Below, piece by piece: positions 22,964 through 24,028 of a stretch of 24,028 nucleotides of DNA. The stretch comes from Casp-actino8 sp044355095 (GTDB taxonomy: Bacteria > Actinomycetota > Acidimicrobiia > Acidimicrobiales > Ilumatobacteraceae). The position numbers were made by a program, and so were the translations under genes. Every line of letters starts with the position of its first letter. Position 1 is the stretch's first letter. The notes beneath the pieces are model-generated. The model did no database searches. It saw only the letters and a list, made by a program, of their open reading frames with translations, and was not told the DNA's origin. The stretch covers positions 1 through 24,028 of the forward strand of contig JBIKYT010000031.1 of assembly GCA_044355095.1 (NCBI GenBank), written 5' to 3'.

Positions 22964-24028
22964 TTATTTGGCGGCGGCGAAACCGAGTTCGAGGTCGGCC
23001 AAGATGTCCTTGATCGACTCGAGACCCACGCTCAAACGCACGAGTCCAGGATTAACGCCTGAAGCGATCTGCTCGTCAGCGGTCAACTGGCTGTGCGTCG
23101 TACTTGAAGGCTGAATCACCAAGCTGCGCACGTCACCAATGTTGGCGACATGGCTGTGCAACTGCAGACCAGCCACAAACTTTTCGCCGGCTTCACGTCC
23201 ACCCTTGATGTTGAACGCCAAAACCGAACCGTAGCCACGGCCACCGAAGTACTTCTTGGCACGGTCATGCCACGGGCTGCTCGTCAAGCCGGCGTAGTTG
23301 ACACTTTCAACTTGCGGGTGCTTGTCGAGGAACTCGCCAACTGCATGAGCATTGCTCCAGTGACGCTCCATGCGCAGCGACAAGGTTTCGAGACCCTGCA
23401 ACAGCAAGAAGGCATTGAACGGCGAGACAGCCATACCGAGGTCACGCAGCAACTGCACGCGAGCCTTCAAGATGTACGAACCAGCACCAAGTGCGGGCCA
23501 GTACGCCAAGCCGTGGTAGCTGGGGTCGGGCTCGGTGAAGTTCGGGAAACGACCAGAAGCCGAGAAGTCAAACTTTCCACCATCGGTGATTGAACCGGCG
23601 ACTGAAGTTCCGTGTCCACCAACAAACTTGGTAAGTGACTGCACAACAATGTCTGCACCCCACTCAAGCGGACGAATGCCGTAAGCGGTCGGCACAGTGT
23701 TGTCGACGATCAATGGAACGCCAGCTTCGTGAGCAACCTTTGAGACACCTTCGATGTCGAACACGTCGTTACGTGGGTTCGCCAAAACTTCACCGTAGAA
23801 CGCCTTGGTGTTCGGACGAACTGCAGCTTTCCACTGCGCAAGATCGTGCGGATCATCAACGAACGAGACTGCAATGCCCATCTTGGGAAGGGTGTAGTGC
23901 AACAAGTTGTATGTTCCGCCGTACAACGACGGTGAAGCAACGATGTGATCGCCAGCTTCAGCCAAAGTGAGAATCGCCAAGGTCTCGGCAGCTTGGCCAG
24001 AACTCACGACCAATGTGCCAGGCAAACC
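22964..24028 (-). CDS. metY: O-acetylhomoserine sulfhydrylase (3' part, runs off the window)
   Basis: The last 355 codons of a Cys/Met-metabolism PLP enzyme are present; the frame stays open to the window edge, so the true start lies beyond 24028. The order is LVVSSGQAAETLAIL, SPSLYGGTYNLLHYTLP, FYGEVLANPRNDVFDIE, VDNTVPTAYGIRPLEWGAD and the PLP lysine in QSLTKFVGGHGTS (AAG at 23629-23627 on the minus strand), ending in VRLSVGLESIKDI. This long form, with a large segment after the lysine, fits O-acetylhomoserine aminocarboxypropyltransferase, which makes homocysteine from O-acetylhomoserine and sulfide, rather than cystathionine synthases. The TTG at 24025 is not a credible start. Confidence 0.93.
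   Translation of the reverse strand, partial: GLPGTLVVSSGQAAETLAILTLAEAGDHIVASPSLYGGTYNLLHYTLPKMGIAVSFVDDPHDLAQWKAAVRPNTKAFYGEVLANPRNDVFDIEGVSKVAHEAGVPLIVDNTVPTAYGIRPLEWGADIVVQSLTKFVGGHGTSVAGSITDGGKFDFSASGRFPNFTEPDPSYHGLAYWPALGAGSYILKARVQLLRDLGMAVSPFNAFLLLQGLETLSLRMERHWSNAHAVGEFLDKHPQVESVNYAGLTSSPWHDRAKKYFGGRGYGSVLAFNIKGGREAGEKFVAGLQLHSHVANIGDVRSLVIQPSSTTHSQLTADEQIASGVNPGLVRLSVGLESIKDILADLELGFAAAK

Noticed and set aside
1..24028. Defence island, prophage, integrative element or tRNA attachment site
   Set aside because: No integrase, transposase, restriction, toxin-antitoxin or tRNA signal was seen; all larger frames fit housekeeping or uptake families except the 411-residue gene.

Overview
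This 24 kb window looks like chromosomal DNA of an actinobacterium. Markers are a mycobacterial-type HisN histidinol-phosphatase, an actinobacterial-type SerC, a PAC2-domain protein and a DinB-fold protein of the mycothiol-dependent maleylpyruvate isomerase family. Base composition is roughly balanced by eye, far below Streptomyces or Mycobacterium, and genes are tightly packed with many ATGA or TGATG stop/start overlaps. An aquatic Acidimicrobiia-like lineage is my best guess, but this is inference. I see no rRNA, tRNA, CRISPR, insertion sequence or phage gene.

Layout. (1) 1-5565, + strand: a PAP2-type membrane phosphatase, dxs (MEP isoprenoid pathway), hisN and an N-acyl-D-amino-acid deacylase-like amidohydrolase; a fragment of a divergent gene lies at the left edge. 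(2) 5556-7052, - strand: an SDR oxidoreductase and an NfuA-like Fe-S carrier, convergent with region 1. (3) 7250-14198, + strand: a TPP riboswitch whose 3' end carries the Shine-Dalgarno of thiN, then thiB-thiP-thiQ, so thiamine import and pyrophosphorylation share one TPP-sensing leader. Genes follow without an obvious terminator: a Gfo/Idh oxidoreductase, a GNAT acetyltransferase, a 66-residue WXG100-like protein and a 411-residue unknown helical protein that overlaps it. (4) 19621-14195, - strand: promoter, cobalamin riboswitch, Shine-Dalgarno-masking hairpin and a BtuF-BtuC-BtuD importer, followed across a 55-bp hairpin by a maleylpyruvate-isomerase-family protein and a CopC-CopD copper protein. 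(5) 19629-24028: an aspartate-type aminotransferase (-), serC (+) starting a few bases away head to head, a PAC2 protein (+), a strong hairpin between convergent genes, and the 3' part of an O-acetylhomoserine sulfhydrylase gene (-) cut by the window end.

Most of this is cofactor and amino-acid metabolism. The least explained parts are the WXG100-like/411-residue pair at the end of the thiamine cluster, three long near-perfect hairpins with 3-nt loops (12884-12918, 16525-16579, 22900-22950), and the copper/DinB gene pair downstream of the B12 riboswitch. I found no clear new multi-gene system such as a defence island.
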